Assembly: GCA_028023455.1 (NCBI GenBank)
Contig: JAQFVV010000022.1
Location: 8,141,100 to 8,205,099, forward strand
From: Epiperipatus broadwayi
Lineage: Eukaryota > Onychophora > Udeonychophora > Euonychophora > Peripatidae
Length of the DNA: 64,000 bases
Direction: 5' to 3'
Shown here: piece after piece, positions 11,803 through 23,889 of the stretch
Position numbering within the stretch: position 1 is the stretch's first letter
Layout: each line of letters opens with the position of its first letter
Program-made: the position numbers and the translations under genes
Notes under the pieces: generated by a model
The model's input: the letters and a program-made list of their open reading frames with translations, nothing else
Told to the model about the DNA's origin: nothing
Databases searched by the model: none

Positions 11803-14800
11803 GAAACTTTTCATTTCATTTTAAGAGAAGACAATATGCAATAAACTACATCATTTTTTAATATAGCTTTTGGGAAGGTTAGTGAAAAAGCATTAGGGAA
11901 GAGTATAAAAAGTCAAGATGTTTTATGATTTGCATTGACTAAATTAACTTTATTATTAGGACTAAGAATTTTGAGAAGTTATGTGATTTTATAACAGTAT
12001 TAACTAAAAAAAACCAAATATTTGTAGATAAGTTACATATAGCAATGCCTAAAAATGTGGGAGTCCATTGGAAAATGTTGATGCTAATGAGCTTCTTGAT
12101 ATGCATTTTTGTAAATTCTGTTGTATCTTATTGTCCTGTTTTATTCATATGTTCATAATCATCAATACAGCATTTTCATATCTTCTAGATTTGTTTGTAT
12201 TTTTCTTATATCAATGAAATAAACTCCAACAGACATTTCATACAATTTTTATTTAATAGACCAGTATCTCATAAACTTATCCTGATAGACTATTTGTCAA
12301 AACCCCCCCCCCCATTTCCAATTACTTCTTACTTCAATATACAGACAATCTGTTTTAGCCCAATTAGATTTCAAGATAATACTAAATGTTTCAGATTAGT
12401 AATAAGCACATTTAATTGTGACATAGCAATATGGCTCATCAGATCATCAAAATGATGTTGATTCATTATTTTGTTTCATAATCAACATATAGCCATTATC
12501 AAATTTTGTTAAGTCTACAACAAACAATGTTAAAACACTATTCCTTGTACTTAAAGTCTTTTTTCACATCTTATTGATAATTATTATTGTTTCTGATAAC
12601 TTTGTAAAAAATCTAAAATAATATATTATATTGATAAATTTTATGTTTATATTTTATAAATAGATGACAGTTATGCAAAAAGAAATCCTGTATGAGATTA
12701 ACCACTTAATACTATCTTTTGCAAGTAACTTCATTTTTACTAATACAAAATATATCCATTTTCATGATTGCTTCAATCAATTGTGTAGTCATTATCTTTA
12801 TGATAGATTCTTCTTAATGTCTATATATTTTTTTTAAAAAATCCCTTCCCGATGAAAGAAGTAAGACTTTTGAGATTATTCACCAAAGTTATCCATATGT
12901 ATAATTTATACATTTTATATCTTAGTTAAATAAGGAACCAATGGAGTTGACAAAGCTTATGTTATGGAAATAGGATGGACCAGGATAAAGAAGAATATGG
13001 AAAAAACTTAGGGTGGGGAATGGAAAAGGAAATTAAAGTGGCTAACAGAATTTTCTGGGCATAGTCACTGAGAGATTCCTGACTCTGAAAAAGGAGAAGT
13101 CACAGTACATCACATCACATTAAAAAGTTAAATAATATAATACTTTCAAAGCTATCAATATCCTATCATAAACTTAGAGATTAAGTCTGTAAATGACATG
13201 TTTTTGTCTAGAAGTTCTATTCCTTATGCCAAATAACAAAAAATGGATTTCAAGACACTTTCTCTTTGGGACAATCATTTTTTGTTTCACAAAATCTTAT
13301 CTTCACAATTAATAGCTGAACACTCCCAAAAATATTATCAAAAAATTCTATTAACCCTATGTAGGCTGAATTTATTTCAGAGGTACAGTATTGCATTACC
13401 ATTTAAGATAACTAAATTATCTCATGTTAATAACAGTATCATTTTGTTAAATTAAAATAAGTTCTTTTCATTCTTAGAAAAGTATATTCTATCTCTCTTC
13501 AACATCACTGCATTAAACCATTACTTTTCCCATTTGTTGATGTCATATTTTTAAAATTTTTATGTATCAGCAGATCCTTATTTAAAATTACTAGAATCAT
13601 CCTGGTTCACATATCTAATCTAAACAGTTTTTCAAATAGTAACTGATGCCAAAGAGAACAGCTTCTTCTAAAAACTCAGGCTCATATCATTTTAAAAATT
13701 TTGAGAAACTATCTAAAATGAAATTGACACAGTATATTTAAAGAAATTACTCAAAAACAAATTTTAAAACAAGATCACATTTTTTGTATTGTAGTCTAAA
13801 TTGTAAAAAAAAATCCTGAATGACATCATAACATGGTAGCATATTATGGTCACATTATATAAGTTCTATTTATTATGGTAAATATAATAAACTAAATAGC
13901 AAAATCCTGCATTTGAGATACATCAAATCCCAAACCTACTCAAGTGTTATCTTTTCACCTATGACATCAAGGTCAGGGCTTATGTATTTAAGTGTTGACC
14001 AATTTCTAATGATTATATATATTGTAACAATGTCTATATACACACGGTAAATAAGTATGTGTATATATACGAGTTACATGATATTATTAATAAAATAAAA
14101 TTATTTCAATACTTTTTTTTGCTCGAAAAAAGGTTAAAATAAAAAGAAAAGGGGATTAAGTTAAAATAATAATTATAACTTATCTTTCTTTTCTTTTGTG
14201 TATTAAAATTTAACATATAATTGAAAACAATTTGTACAAGATTAATCAGTTTCTGGACATAAATTCCAGACTGATTAATTAACAGTAATCAACTAATTTC
14301 TGTATAATCAAAAATATAAGATAAAAAACCAAAAAAAAAAAGGTAACTAATTAAAGAAAATAAAGATCAAATGAATTGATATCATGGGTAAGAATTCGAG
14401 CAGTGATTGGAGTAGGAGAGTATAAATGCTGCAATCAATATTGTCCACGGTCAGAAGAAAAAAAAGAAAGAACAGCAGCAGCAGCAGAAAAAAACAAAAA
14501 AAAAAACAAAAGATGGAAGCCAGTTACCTTTCCAGAATAGTTAATTAAAGAGTGTTGGTAAAAAAATGCATTGCTATACCAAAGCTGAGTGTTTGTTCAT
14601 TTCCATCATATGACTTGCCTTTGCCAATGTTTTGACCCATTATGAATCTGACAGGATCAGAAGACAGGGGTGATTACCAGATACTATATAAAAAGCTCTA
14701 GGTAAATATGTCTAGACATCATTAATAGAACTTTTAAATTTTATTTCAAGTGTGAACTTTTTAAATTTTATTTCTATATAGAAATTTAAATGTCATTTAT

Positions 14801-15109
14801 AAGTATTAACTTTTAATTATATTTAAATAAGCACATGATAGTAATTTGAATAAATGTTCATATTTTGTTTTTATGTTTTAAATATTCATTTTCTTTTCTA
14901 AAATACAGTTTTAACAACAACAGCTATGAGTATGAGAGCAAGAAATCTCTTGAAAGCACTTAGCTAAAATAAATCAATATTCTTATATTTAAAGTAAATT
15001 AATATCTTGCGTCTAATTATATATATTTACTAGCTTCATTATTTGTCCATACAGCACACATATATATATATATAGTAGTTTAATAAATGTATTGTAAATT
15101 ATTGGTGTA
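11803..15109. other. gene-free AT-rich DNA
   Basis: No supported gene. It includes a run of 12 C at about 12302-12313, a short CAG run near 14476 inside an A-rich stretch, and a G-rich patch at about 12950-13090 that has no continuous frame. The short frames at 12195-12455 and 13243-13455 show no domain. Confidence 0.45.
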
Positions 15110-15350
15110 GTTTAAATTTCACTCTTTCTCTTACTTTACCTATTCTGTGTTATGCCGATCTCATATTTTGAAAGCTAGCCATGGGTCAAGCGCTTGAAGC
15201 AAGTCAATGTCATCTCATGGGCTCAGTCTAAGGCTGGATGGTGCCTGTAGGGTTTAAACCCATTATGAATATCCCCATGACATGTGTCAACACTTCTTGT
15301 AATCATGAAGGTGTACCTCAGTCTGGAAAAGTGACCGTTGTCTTAATATT
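15110..15350. other. G+C-richer unassigned fragment
   Basis: This stretch stands out from its surroundings in composition and includes 'ccatgggtcaagcgcttg' and the palindrome 'gggtttaaaccc'. No open frame longer than a few dozen codons and no match elsewhere in the window. It could be an old repeat fragment; I cannot say which. Confidence 0.35.
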
Positions 15351-15540
15351 TTTTATTAAATCTCAGTCTGACTAGATGTATTGGTTAATATGTAAGTATT
15401 GATCCTCTGCTTGAATAACAGGGTCTAAAAATAAAGTATTAAAGATTAATATGAGCTAATAAAGTAAAATAATAAATAAAATAGCCATAGAATAGATCGT
15501 AAAATAGTTAAATCCCATTACAATATATATATCATTCTAT

Positions 15541-16140
15541 TTTAGGCTATGAATTAAAAGCATCTATATGTTGACAAAGTATTAAGAATAGAATGAATCC
15601 ACCTAGTCTTAAAACTTTATGTTTATAAGCATACCTTTGTCAACATTGTTGGTAATTTAAAATAAAAGTATATCAGCAGATAAAGTTGGTACTTAATAAT
15701 TGTTAAATTAATAATCAATTATCCAAACCTGGAAACAGAATCTCTTTTTTAATGTCTTGATTATGATAATTACATAAAATTTAATATGTGAACACTAAAC
15801 ATGCCTCAATGTATATTGAAACAAGGAGAGTAGTAAATCAGCTTCCTTTAGGCTATAAATTAAAAGCATTTTAAACAAAGGATCAAGAATACAATAAATC
15901 CACCTATTTTTGGAGTTCTGATGTTTATAAACATATCTTTGCCAATGTTGATAGTAATTCAAAATGAAATTAATTTACCAGCTAGATGGAATATGATAAT
16001 TAATAGTTATTAACTAATAATCAATTATATAAGACTGGAAGCAGAATCTCTCTTTTAATACCTTAATTATAATAATTAAATAAGGTTTAATATGTAAAAT
16101 ATTAAATTAAACATAGCTTAATGTATATGTAAAGAGAGAG
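15541..16140. repeat. family F tandem duplication (two units of about 300 bp)
   Basis: Unit 1 starts at 15541 and unit 2 at 15847; both open with 'tttaggctat.aattaaaagca'. Further matching blocks follow in order: 'aataaatccaccta', 'atgtttataa', 'tttgccaatgttg', 'aataatcaattat', 'gaagcagaatctc' and 'gcttaatgtatat'. The two units have diverged by substitutions and small indels, so the duplication is old. Non-coding. Confidence 0.65.
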
Positions 16141-17037
16141 GGGGGGTAAATTTGCATCTCGTACTTTTCAGATAGACTATACTTAATCATTAATACTTGA
16201 ATTCATCACATCCAAAAAAATTAAATAGGTGTCTAAAATTTGATTTATATTTATACTACTTGTAAAACCTGTGTTTAACAATCCTATTTAATTTTTTTTA
16301 TAATATGCTATATATGATGCATATCTTTCCAATAAAAAATTAAATGTTAATTACCATTTTTGTAATCCCAATAATACAAAATACCCCTCTTCAGGCCATA
16401 TACTTTGATACAGAAGTTTAATGGAAATTTCTGGAATACAAGGTTCATGGATTGCAGCCCAGCTCAGTTACTTCCAATAATTAATTTTTTTTTAATAAAT
16501 TCCTGAACAATAAACCATTTAATTATTTCTTACTAAATTTCCCTGTCATACTTATTCATGCATGGAGTATAAATCTATGGAATAAAATTAATATAACAAA
16601 ATAATAAAGAAATATATAAAGATGCTTATCAGAAATTGAATTTTTTAGTACTGTATTACTCCTTTCAATTATGCAATTGTATGTATATATTGAAAAGTTA
16701 TTTATTATTGAGTCACAACTATATATGTCACTACATTATAAAGGATTAATAGTTTAAATAAAAATAAAATAGAAATCTTAATTAGAACACAACAAATATA
16801 AATTTAAATGATGCAAAGTAAATACTTATCAGATAAAAGAAATACATTGCGTAAATTGTTGTCATGCCCATGCTTAGACTAGGAATAGCCTATCTATTGT
16901 GCATGTGCCAAATGTAGTGTGTTGTGAGACTAATTGGGCTCATCAAACTTCTGATTATAAAAATAAAAATTCAGAAGAAAAAAATTTATCAAAACATCTT
17001 ACAATCACCATTTCTTATATTTGCACAAACTATTAAT
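16141..17037. repeat. AT-rich DNA with a family C repeat at 16385-16530
   Basis: The family C piece carries 'gcagcccagctcagttact' and 'aataaaccatttaattatt', matching, in the same orientation, the copy at 62820-62965. The rest holds nothing I can identify. Confidence 0.5.
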
Positions 17038-17600
17038 AACAATAGCAAACTGTCCGTATAGTAGTACTATTTACTGCAAGTGTTAGTAAATCAGTGGATG
17101 CAAGAAGATTTGTGCATAAAATCCTTACATAGTGCATATTCATCCAATATCCCCAAACTAGTTTTTAGCTTGAGTATTTCATCAGCAAGGAGCTTTGGCT
17201 CTGAAAGCACTGCACCTAGATCTTAGGATCTAATGTAACCCTACAGCAGACATCTTTTACTTACTTAGTTAACTATAAAGCTAGAGGCCCCATATGATAA
17301 CATTATAATGTTTTCATTATAAGTTCATTTGCTTGTAAAGTGATATAGATCTGAACTTAGTTCAGCATTTCTATATATTTTGCTGGCTGCTGGAGGGTTG
17401 TATTAGATCCTAAGATCTATGTGAAATGCTCTCAGATCCTAGGATTCTCACTGATGAAAGCCACAAGCTAGAAACTAATCTGGGAATATTGAATGAGTAA
17501 GCACTAGATAGGGATTTTATGCTCAAACTTTCTTGCATCCACTGACTGTTAAGGCTTGTATTGGGTTGTACTACTGTATGGAAAGTTTTTGCTATGGTTA
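17038..17600. repeat. family A inverted pair (fold-back), copies 2 and 3
   Basis: The arms at about 17045-17245 and 17385-17600 are reverse complements over most of their length: 'actagtttttagcttg' against 'caagctagaaactaat', and 'cctagatcttaggatcta' against 'tagatcctaagatct'. The outer ends also pair ('gtagtac' near 17061 and 'gtactactgtat' near 17570). A spacer of about 140 bp separates the arms. The 73- and 83-codon frames across the right arm are by-products. Confidence 0.75.
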
Positions 17601-19357
17601 TTATGGGAAAAAAATTATAACAAAAATCCAAATTGAGTTATACTTAAAATATATATTTCTTTCACAGTCATGTAAATACATATTCTGTAAGTTTGTTAAA
17701 CTAATGACGATTAAAAAAAAACTATGTTTTTTATATTACATCCTCACTTCTTTTTATATTGTTTGCACAATGTTAAGAATTTAAAGCGCACACACACTTA
17801 TACCGTTGTAAGTATTTCTTATTTTATCATACCCAAAGCTCTAGTAAAAAAAAATTTAAAACAAAAGTTGCAGTTAGTAGAAAATTGTTTTTAACAAATT
17901 GCTTTCCTCTGTCATTTGTGATTTATGGCCCTCTCAAACCTTTTTAAACTTTTCTTTTGATTTACTGTCAATAGACTTACATGCTAAAAACAATAGACTT
18001 CATTTTGAACTTCTCAGGATTAATATATATTATCGTTACTATGGTAACTGTTTTTAAAAATATTACTTTGTTTACGACCCTTTGAATTTTTTTTATTGAC
18101 TGCTATAAAAATTGGGAAGTTTTCTCTCTCAATTCTATACTTATACAGAAGCGAGTACAGTACAATAATTACAATATGTATACTTTTTCAAAAGAAAAAA
18201 AAATGGTTTTAATATTTTAAGTGAAACTAAAATGAATTCTTTTAAATTTTTTGACAAAGCAAAAAAATACAAATGCATCTTTATCTGTGTGTTCATTTTA
18301 TCCTCATCAATAACATTGCCAAAAGACAAGTCCCCGTTATTATTACTACTTTGACTTTTTCCATTAGTTTTACTTTTCAAATCCTCGTAGTACTTCTGTA
18401 TATAAAATTGTTATTTTTTTTATTATTATTATCAAACTTTATTTCACTCTTTACATATGCTCCGATCTATCTTTTATAATTTTTTACCTTTTGGGTGCAT
18501 ATATAATTTAGTTACTCTCTCTTTTTTCTTCTTTAAAAGATCTTTAACTTGTATATTGCTAATCTCATTCTTCCACCTTATCTTTTCCATACTTATGCAA
18601 AACATTTTCTGCTTCTCTTTTTTCAAATCATCCAAGTCTTTGCTTTGTAAAACTATATTATAAACTCATTTATAATTTAAATGTTTATTATTGTTCTATC
18701 AATTATTATATGATTTCATCCAATGAATTGGCTGCAAATAGTAACAAAATGCTTAACTCCTATCTCGAACACAATATGATAAGACAAGAACAGATCTTTA
18801 TTGTTAACTTTAAGTAATTGATGATTATCAGATACCTTTAAATTTCATCTTCAGATCAACTTGCATTTACCAGCGAGGCTTGAAATTCAAAGTTGGAATA
18901 AATGCAGACCTGCATCCAGAAATTATCTTTAACTTTACTTTATGTGATATGTCAAAAACCTGAAATTCAAATTTAACTTAAGATTTTGATATTTACTGAT
19001 TTATCAAGCTAGCTTAGAAAGCTGCTTTCAACTTGGTCAGCATTAGCAATCATTAGTTTTAAATAATAATACTTTCATTAATACGCTAAAGAATACCAGT
19101 TTAATTTGTGTTTCAATTTGTCTACTAAGAAATTATATGCATAAGATTCAACATACTTTTTAGGTTTTTGATTATACATAAAATATAGACTAATATGTTA
19201 TGATAGCTTTTTACCTGAAGGTATGTGCAAGGTAATAACAGTAAATCTCTATGATCAAGCACTAATATTAGATTGTCATTATAATAGACTGCCATTGCTT
19301 TTCACTTTTAATAAATCAGTACTAGTATAGTGTGAATACTGAACTTTAAGCTGTAGG
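17601..19357. other. gene-free AT-rich DNA
   Basis: T-rich and A-rich stretches give several frames of 60-80 codons dominated by Phe, Leu, Ile, Lys and Asn (18141-18663). I regard all of them as chance. Nothing else seen. Confidence 0.45.
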
Positions 19358-19709
19358 TAAAGAGGATTTGAATACAGACATTTAAGCTTCTTTCAGCTAT
19401 CCTCTCAATCTTATATAATCAATACCCATGATCACACATGAATAAGATAAATGATCTCCAATATATGTATTTCATGCTGATCCAGCCCTCATCAGTTGGT
19501 CCAGATCATCATCTCCCACATATATTTATAATCAATGTTAAGTTTATATTAAGATAAAAAATCTTCAAACTTTAGTGGACAGAGTCCAACTCTTCATTCA
19601 TCCATACCAATGTAAATCTGATGATGGAATGCTCAAATCCTTGTTGATGCCAATATTGTTGTCATACCCATGTTGAACTTAAGTCACTCTAATCCCTCAT
19701 ATATATGAC
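19358..19709 (-). repeat. family B repeat, copy 4 (inverted)
   Basis: Reads on the minus strand in the same order as the copies at 5081 and 11430: 'ccctcat' near 19693 (outer end), 'cccatgttgaac', 'ggaatgctcaaatcc', 'agttggtccagatcat', then 'ggatttgaatacagaca' at 19363 as the tRNA-promoter-like end. Confidence 0.7.
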
Positions 19710-20726
19710 CGTAATATGCCCATTTAACACAGTTTATTCTAGCATTTCAAAATAAATTTTACTAACTAGTGTTCAAAAAATTTAAATTCTTTATTAGTAG
19801 GTGATAAAAGAACCAGTAACATGTATTTCAGATATCATCTTGAAACTGTGATTTAATTTAAATAAATTTGTCCCTCTTTAAGTAGAAAAGCAGATTTAGA
19901 TGTTGGGTACAGACAAACTTTAATGTGTTGCTGCAATTTTTAACAAAATAAAAGATAGGATATTTCAACCCAGTGATATAACTTTTGCAATTGAATGAAC
20001 AGTATATAAAGATGTTATTTTATCTAATTTTTGTATGAAAATAAAACTTGGACCTCTGTTAGTATAGTCTAAATATATTTAAAAATTTCATTTGAGGATG
20101 CTCCTCAAAATTCTAGAAATTTTATAGCAAAATCATAAGCACAACTTACTGGTGTGATATTATTGCATTCTATATTTTAAAATCACATCTTTATTGTATT
20201 AGACATGTATAAAAAATGAACAACACAAGACTTCTTAAAAACATGTTTTATGAATGGTTTTGAGTATGGTGCTTATGGAAGAGGTAGATGCCATTTATGT
20301 TATAAAGTTATCTTAAAATCATTCCAAAAAATGCAGTATTGATTACTTTCACTAGAAAGGAATAGCTGGAAAATAGAATACAATGGAGAGTTACAATTAG
20401 ACAAAGTATTGAAATCTTCTAAAGGAAAAGTTTTCTGCAGAAGAAGTTAAAAGAGAATGTCACAAAATATCAATAGAATAATAGATCAAACCATGTTCTA
20501 TCTATGGATTAGGATGTATAGTCATCATAAAACTTATTTCTAGTATATTATAATAATAATAATAATAATAATAAGACAGCAACAACATCTTTTTGTTTTT
20601 TTTCTTTTGCAGTTGGAATAACCATATTCAATTATGTATAGCTGCTGCTAATTTTAGCATTTCAATATTCAGAAATACTATGTATAACATTATTAAGTTA
20701 ATCCCATTTTATAGAAGATGAATTAT
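19710..20726. other. gene-free AT-rich DNA with an (AAT)n microsatellite
   Basis: An uninterrupted AAT run of about eight units lies at 20549-20573. Nothing else supported. Confidence 0.5.
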
Positions 20727-20930
20727 AAATATAGGGGATTTAAACTCAGACTTTCAAGCCCCTTCACTATCCACCCTATCCCATACTACTGATACACATG
20801 ATCTTGAAATATGTATATTGGTGATTATTTATCCTTTCTGCATATGTGTGGTCATGTGTATCAGTAGTAAGAGATAGTATGGATAGTGAAGGAGCTTGAA
20901 AGTCTGAGTTCAAATCCCCCTATATTTACA
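20727..20930. repeat. family B promoter-like ends as a near-perfect palindrome (copy 5)
   Basis: The left arm (20727-20802) and right arm (20851-20930) are reverse complements with only a few mismatches, around a loop of about 48 bases. Each arm is the tRNA-promoter-like terminal segment of family B ('aagtctgagttcaaatccc' on the right). The body is almost completely absent, so two ends face each other. Confidence 0.75.
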
Positions 20931-21184
20931 ATTAGGCTCCAGGTATAAGAGTGCCTGGTGTTTCAAATCTTAGAAGATTAATTAATAATGGAATAATTAT
21001 ATATATAAGTAAAATATTATGATAAATTATATCTATACTAGGATTGAACTAATGAACTACAAGAAATCAATCAAATTTTGATTAATTATTAAGTTCAGTG
21101 ATACCTTGATAAAATGTTACACTCATTTTATAAGTATATATATATATATGTTGATTTTCATAAGCAACATATATAAATGACCTG

Positions 21185-21925
21185 TTATCTAGGTTCATCC
21201 ATATATGACTTTACAGACATTTCAGTTTAATTGCAACTACTATCAACTGGTAACAAATGTTATTATTAAAAAAATCTGTCATAAAGGGTCTGCAAACATT
21301 GATATATAACAAGGCAAAAGTTTAACCAATGAAAAATAAGAGCAGAAAATTGTAAAATATAAAAGTGAAGATGAATGATAATAAATAAAAAATCCAATAT
21401 AAAAGTCAACAGCTATTCAGCTTAATGTATGTTAAAAAAACTTCCAAATGAAAGGTAATTTACATGTATCATCACATTTGCTGATACAATCTGGTTTCTT
21501 AAGGATCTTAGTGACTTCCCTGATTTTCTTTGGTGAAGAGTGTCAGGTTTCCATCCAGATGTAACATTCTTTACTAAAAAAAATCAGAGAAGCCATTGAG
21601 ATCCATAAGAAGCCAGATTATATCAACAAATGTGATGATACATGTAAATTACCTCTAAAAAAAATGTAAAAGCTATTAATATAATAGCTGTTGATTTTTA
21701 TATTGATTTTCTTAATTAATTATTCCATCCATACTTTAAAATTTTTTTCTGTTCTTTTTTTCTATTGGTTGAATCTTTAATCTTATTATATGTCAATGTT
21801 TTCAGCACTTCTATAATTGTCTTTTATAATAACATTATTTACCCAGCTCATAATAGGTGTGATCTATATAAAACAGAGATATAATAGTATTATTAATTAT
21901 ACATGGATGAATTAAGATATGTCAT
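21185..21925. repeat. large imperfect palindrome, about 740 bp
   Basis: The core arms are identical over 28 bases (21453-21480 and 21627-21654) and pair well beyond them: 'aatctggtttcttaagga' against 'tccataagaagccagatt', and 'aagtcaacagctatt' against 'aatagctgttgatttt'. Weaker pairing continues out to 'aaacattgatatataac' near 21295 against 'tatgtcaatgttttc' near 21790, and 'ttcatccatatatga' near 21194 against 'tacatggatgaatt' near 21901. No coding frame. It looks like a fold-back or MITE-like element, or an old inverted duplication. Confidence 0.7.
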
Positions 21926-23049
21926 TTGTTTATAGATTCAAGAATTATCACAAACATATAAAAGAAAATTTTAATTACCCAACAACAAGGGGTTAAATGT
22001 TGATGTCAAAAATATAATCAACATTTGGTAAAAAATATCTCATTATACATGCATATACATACATATAAATTATTATATACTATAACCATGCATGCCTACA
22101 TGTTATCAATAAATATTTCAAGAATTGTAGTGACAGCCACATTATAAAAAAGATAGAATATGAATCAACCCACTTGCTATTCCATCTCTGATTTTATAAA
22201 GATCTTACATACAAACTTTGATAAATAATGTAATAAAATTTACAACAAATGAAAAGTTTAATAATAATATCTATATATACATTGGAATGCATGATTACAA
22301 AAATTTTGTCATATTTAATCAAATATATATATATATATTGTTAGTTTATTTGGATCAAATCTTATATAATTTGTTTTTAATATACTTTTAGCAAATGGAT
22401 TTTTTTTCAAATTTTGTACACATGTTATATAATGCAATAAGAGAATGCTAAATTTCAAACCATGTTGATATTGGTTTAATATGTTTTCAATGATATACAA
22501 TAAATGGGTGTTATATTGTTTAAAAATACACTTTCATTGAATTTCATTACTAATTCACTAGAAATAATTTATAGTTAATTAAAATAAAAATGAAAAGAAA
22601 TGAAGAAAGAAATCTTAATTTCTTGAAAGTTTAACTGAAATATATCTTTTTTTAGAACACTGTCCACATAAGGACAAAATCTTGCAAATGGTTTTCAATA
22701 TGTGAATTTCATTTCAAATACTGAAAACATGACTGCAGTGTTAACAGTCAAGTTTTAAATTTGAATATAAACAGTTACAAAAAGTATGACCACATAGTAA
22801 AGTACTATTACAAATATTCTGGATTCACATCAAATATATCTTGTTCAATTAAATTCACAATAAAATTAGAACACAAACATAAATTGGCATTTTAAATAGT
22901 ATTTGGACAAGACTCCTTATCTCAAAATCAAATACAGAAAAATATTAAACTATAGTTTACAGAAAATCTACACATGCAGAAAAATATTTAACATAAATAT
23001 ATAATCATAATAGAAACATAACAAGTGAAATTTACTATCGTTATAGGAC
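21926..23049. other. gene-free AT-rich DNA
   Basis: Short AT microsatellite near 22321-22340. No recognised repeat or frame; if the Penelope-like RT was once present upstream of 23050 it is no longer readable to me. Confidence 0.45.
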
Positions 23050-23179
23050 AAAGTAAAAGAAGGTTTGTTTAGAAACCAGTGACTTAAAAAAAAGACTAAT
23101 AAAGAATAAATTCTCAAGAAAAATGGTTGACACATATTATTAAGAAAGCATTGAATATTCAAAAACAAACAAGAATGTG

Positions 23180-23670
23180 CCTATGTATATCAGGATAAAA
23201 AACAAAATAAAGGAAATCTTCAATCAGTCTACTATGAGAATAGCTATCCAAAACCATAGAATACTGTGAGGAATCCTACCTTCTACGAAACGTAAATGTG
23301 AACTGCTAACAAGTAAGAATTGCATCTATGAAATATCATATGAATATCAAAGAATATATATTGGTGAAACTGGACATCCCATTAAAAAATGATTAAAAGA
23401 ACATAGAGTAATGATTATAAAAAATATAAAAAAGAATGTTTCTAAAATAACAGATCATGAATATATTATTGGACATATGTTTGATTGGGAAAATACAAAA
23501 ATATAAGCAGGAGCAAAGTAAGACTGTTCACATGATAATGACAAATAATCCCATAAATCAATCTAATATGATATACTATAATATTTCGCAACCATCCATT
23601 AACCTTGCTCTTGAGAAAAAGTGGATAAATCATAATGATCCTCATACAACAAGCCTAGATAGTTAGTGGA
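23180..23670 (+). pseudogene. Penelope-like element fragment: GIY-YIG endonuclease and C-terminus
   Basis: One frame from 23180 reads through a linker (KIKEIF) into a Cys-containing segment (C at 23297), then IYEIS and YIGET at 23357-23371, then LKEH and ENTKI near 23500. This is the order of the GIY-YIG endonuclease of Penelope-like elements, where that domain follows the reverse transcriptase. Damage is clear: TGA at 23267-23269, TGA at 23390-23392 and a frame change near 23504. After it the next frame carries NPINQSN and a Leu/Lys-rich end, the usual C-terminus of these proteins. Weak coding resemblance may reach back to about 23050; the RT core is not recognisable. The residues and order are seen; the family assignment rests on known PLE architecture. 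Confidence 0.75.
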
Positions 23671-23719
23671 TCATTTTAAATTCAGTATTCATTAATCTAA
23701 AGTTCATTGATTTAATTCC

Positions 23720-23880
23720 AATCTATCACTGGTCAAGCCAGAAACATCTAAAGAAGTGAGAAGAAGAATACTACTCAAAATATTGTTTTATATACTAACC
23801 TGTGTGTTATTACTAACAGGTGAATGTATTTGAAAAAGTATTTAAAATTTAATCCAAATGGTGAAGGTAGTAAAATACGA
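23720..23880 (+). repeat. SINE G body fragment, copy 2
   Basis: Matches the body of the tRNA-headed SINE at 48079-47756: 'actggtcaagccagaaac', 'gaagaagaatactac', 'atactaacctg' and 'attactaacaggtgaatg'. The tRNA-like head is missing. It starts about 50 bases after the Penelope-like fragment. Confidence 0.65.
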
Positions 23881-23889
23881 GCAAAATAT

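Noticed and set aside
12940-13090. G-rich patch with coding-like composition
   Set aside because: Several stops in each frame and no motif that I could place with confidence.
15110-15350. Host exon in the G+C-richer patch
   Set aside because: No frame spans it and no splice-site arrangement is convincing.
18141-18663. Phe/Leu/Ile-rich frames resembling membrane proteins
   Set aside because: T-rich DNA gives such composition by chance; frames overlap on both strands and lack any conserved feature.
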